The notes under the pieces are model-generated. The model saw only the letters and a list, made by a program, of their open reading frames with translations, was not told the DNA's origin and did not search any database. From assembly GCA_946481065.1 (NCBI GenBank), contig CAMLMA010000009.1, forward strand, positions 1 through 27,117: 27,117 nt of DNA, read 5' to 3'. The first letter of the stretch is position 1, and each line of letters begins with the position of its first letter. The position numbers and the translations under genes are program-made. Source of the DNA: an uncultured Nitrosomonadales bacterium. Its GTDB lineage: Bacteria; Pseudomonadota; Gammaproteobacteria; Burkholderiales; Methylophilaceae. Below, one piece after another: positions 25,800 through 27,117 of the stretch.

Positions 25800-27117
25800 T
25801 TGGCTAAGACCGTCGCATTGTTACTGGGCGTGCATGCCCACCAGCCCGTGGGCAATTTCGAAAGCGTCCTCGACGACGCGCACCAGCGCTGTTACGGCCC
25901 GTTCCTGCGGGTCCTGCACCAATACCCGGAATTCCGTTTCGCCATCCATATCAGCGGATGGCTGCTCGAATACATGCTCAAGCACTTTCCCCAGGATATG
26001 GCGCTGTTGAAAGAGATGGTCGAGCGCGAGCAGGCCGAGCTGTTCGGCGCCGGCTTTACGGAGCCGGTGCTGGCCTCCATCCCTTCAGCCGATCGGGTCG
26101 GGCAGATCACGCAGTTATCCGCCTACCTCAAACAAAAGCTGGGCGAGGCGCCTTCCGGCGCCTGGTTGACCGAGCGCGTATGGGAATCCTCGGTCGTGCC
26201 CTCGCTTGCGGATTCCGGCATCCGCTACGTCACGGTCGACGATTACCATTTCATGTGCGCGGGCAAGGGCGATGCGCAGCTCAATGGCTACTACTCGACA
26301 GAAGAGGATGGGCGCAAGATCGACCTGTTCCCGATCTCTGAAGCCTTGCGTTACCGGTTGCCGTTCTCTCCGGCGAACGAGGTCGTCGGTTACCTGGAGA
26401 GCCTGGCCGACGACAGCAAGCAATCCGCGGCCGTCTATTTCGACGATATCGAGAAATTCGGCATCTGGCCCGAAACCTACGAATGGGTCTACGAACGCGG
26501 CTGGCTCAAGGATTTCATCGAAGGCGTACTGAATTCTCCGGTCATCAAGCCGATGCGCTACAGCGACTACCATGCCATGGCCAAGACCCGCGGCGTGGTC
26601 TACCTGCCGACCACTTCTTATATCGAGATGAATGAATGGACCTTGCCGGTGCCGGCAGCCCATCACTATGCCGATCTGGTCGCACAGGAAAAATACGCCG
26701 GCCGTTACGAACTGACCAAACCCTATGTCCGTGGCGGGATCTGGCGCAATTTCTTCATGCGGTATCCGGAGTCGAACTGGATGCACAAGCGCATGCTGGC
26801 CCTGTCGCGTCGTTATCATGGCCTGCCAGCCAACAAACAGACGCCGGAGATGCTGGCCTGCCTGTATGAGGCGCAGGCCAACGACGCCTACTGGCACGGC
26901 CTCTTCGGTGGCCTTTACCTGCCGCATCTGCGGCGTGCCGTCTATCGCGCCATCATCAGGTTGGAAGCATTGCTGGACAAGGTCGCCGAACGGCCGCAAA
27001 AAGTCACGGGTGATCTCGATCTCGATGGCCATGACGAGGTGTTCCTGCAGAATGGCGATATCCAGGCCATCGTCCGCCTGGATGGCACGGCCTCGATCTG
27101 CGAGTTCGACAGTTACC
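25800..27117 (+). CDS. GH57 4-alpha-glucanotransferase/alpha-amylase, 3' end beyond window
   Basis: A partial gene: 439 codons are open to the window edge. Translation from TTG 25800 gives MAKTVALLLGVHAHQPVGNF, with HAHQP (residues 12-16) as GH57 region I. WLTERVWE holds nucleophile Glu125 and YFDDIEKFGIW the acid/base Asp215/216, close in position to Glu123 and Asp214 of the Thermococcus litoralis 4-alpha-glucanotransferase. SYIEMNEWTLP and FGGLYLPHLRRAVY mark the middle (DUF1925-like) domain, and a DUF1926-like beta domain begins near residue 405. There is no in-frame ATG near the start; GGAGAG (25788-25793) six bases before the TTG identifies it. It likely lengthens or redistributes glucan chains alongside GlgB. 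The gap to the first GH57 gene is 57 bases, implying one operon with glgC. Confidence 0.88.
   Translation, partial: MAKTVALLLGVHAHQPVGNFESVLDDAHQRCYGPFLRVLHQYPEFRFAIHISGWLLEYMLKHFPQDMALLKEMVEREQAELFGAGFTEPVLASIPSADRVGQITQLSAYLKQKLGEAPSGAWLTERVWESSVVPSLADSGIRYVTVDDYHFMCAGKGDAQLNGYYSTEEDGRKIDLFPISEALRYRLPFSPANEVVGYLESLADDSKQSAAVYFDDIEKFGIWPETYEWVYERGWLKDFIEGVLNSPVIKPMRYSDYHAMAKTRGVVYLPTTSYIEMNEWTLPVPAAHHYADLVAQEKYAGRYELTKPYVRGGIWRNFFMRYPESNWMHKRMLALSRRYHGLPANKQTPEMLACLYEAQANDAYWHGLFGGLYLPHLRRAVYRAIIRLEALLDKVAERPQKVTGDLDLDGHDEVFLQNGDIQAIVRLDGTASICEFDSY

Noticed and set aside
26115..27032. A 305-codon minus-strand open frame near the right edge
   Set aside because: The plus strand here encodes the second GH57 enzyme with intact catalytic motifs; the antisense frame is a by-product.

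Overview
The window reads as a chromosomal segment of a moderately GC-rich betaproteobacterium, probably in the Nitrosomonadales (Gallionellaceae/Sulfuricellaceae/Methylophilaceae-like). This placement rests on overall protein character (UvrB, RNase E, RluC, class I gamma aspartate aminotransferase, an MxaD-like SRPBCC protein) and on a glycogen cluster carrying GH57 enzymes. It is inference from recognised families, with no database search behind it. I see no mobile element, CRISPR array, prophage or integration scar. Genes are densely packed and most convergent pairs share one long bidirectional terminator hairpin.

Layout. 1-2.4 kb: a Yip1-like membrane protein, an exported thioredoxin-type glutathione peroxidase, and an SrkA/YihE-type stress kinase. 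2.5-5.5 kb: a small cupin, a HAD-IIA phosphatase, an unrecognised two-helix membrane protein and a DUF481 outer-membrane barrel. 5.6-7.8 kb: an exported SRPBCC protein (minus strand) with an operator-like palindrome, tRNA-Asn(GUU) (minus strand), and an AsmA-like protein. 7.9-10.2 kb (minus strand): an exported trypsin-like protease with TPRs, then aspartate aminotransferase with a TTG start. 10.3-12.4 kb: uvrB. 12.5-15.1 kb: rne (minus strand) with a long structured leader. 15.7-18.6 kb: an overlapping four-gene operon of rluC, a Gph-like HAD phosphatase, a small Rieske protein and an SppA-like S49 peptidase.

18.7 kb to the end is the metabolic centrepiece, a glycogen/alpha-glucan locus. glgB-pgi run leftward, and glgC, a GH57 amylase-like enzyme and a second GH57 4-alpha-glucanotransferase-like enzyme run rightward. 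A short divergent region separates the two arms and carries a near-consensus sigma-70 promoter with a 7-bp inverted repeat embedded in it. Pgi links fructose-6-P and glucose-6-P, GlgC makes ADP-glucose, GlgB branches the polymer, and the two GH57 enzymes would trim or rearrange glucan chains. Glycogen synthase and phosphorylase are not in the window and may lie beyond the right edge. The last gene starts at a TTG, has no ATG start and is cut by the window end.

No wholly new system is evident. The best second-look items are candidate regulatory elements (operator-like repeats at the SRPBCC, aat, uvrB and glgC promoters, and a hairpin that buries the rne ribosome binding site), the paired GH57 genes, and the unrecognised membrane protein at 3693.
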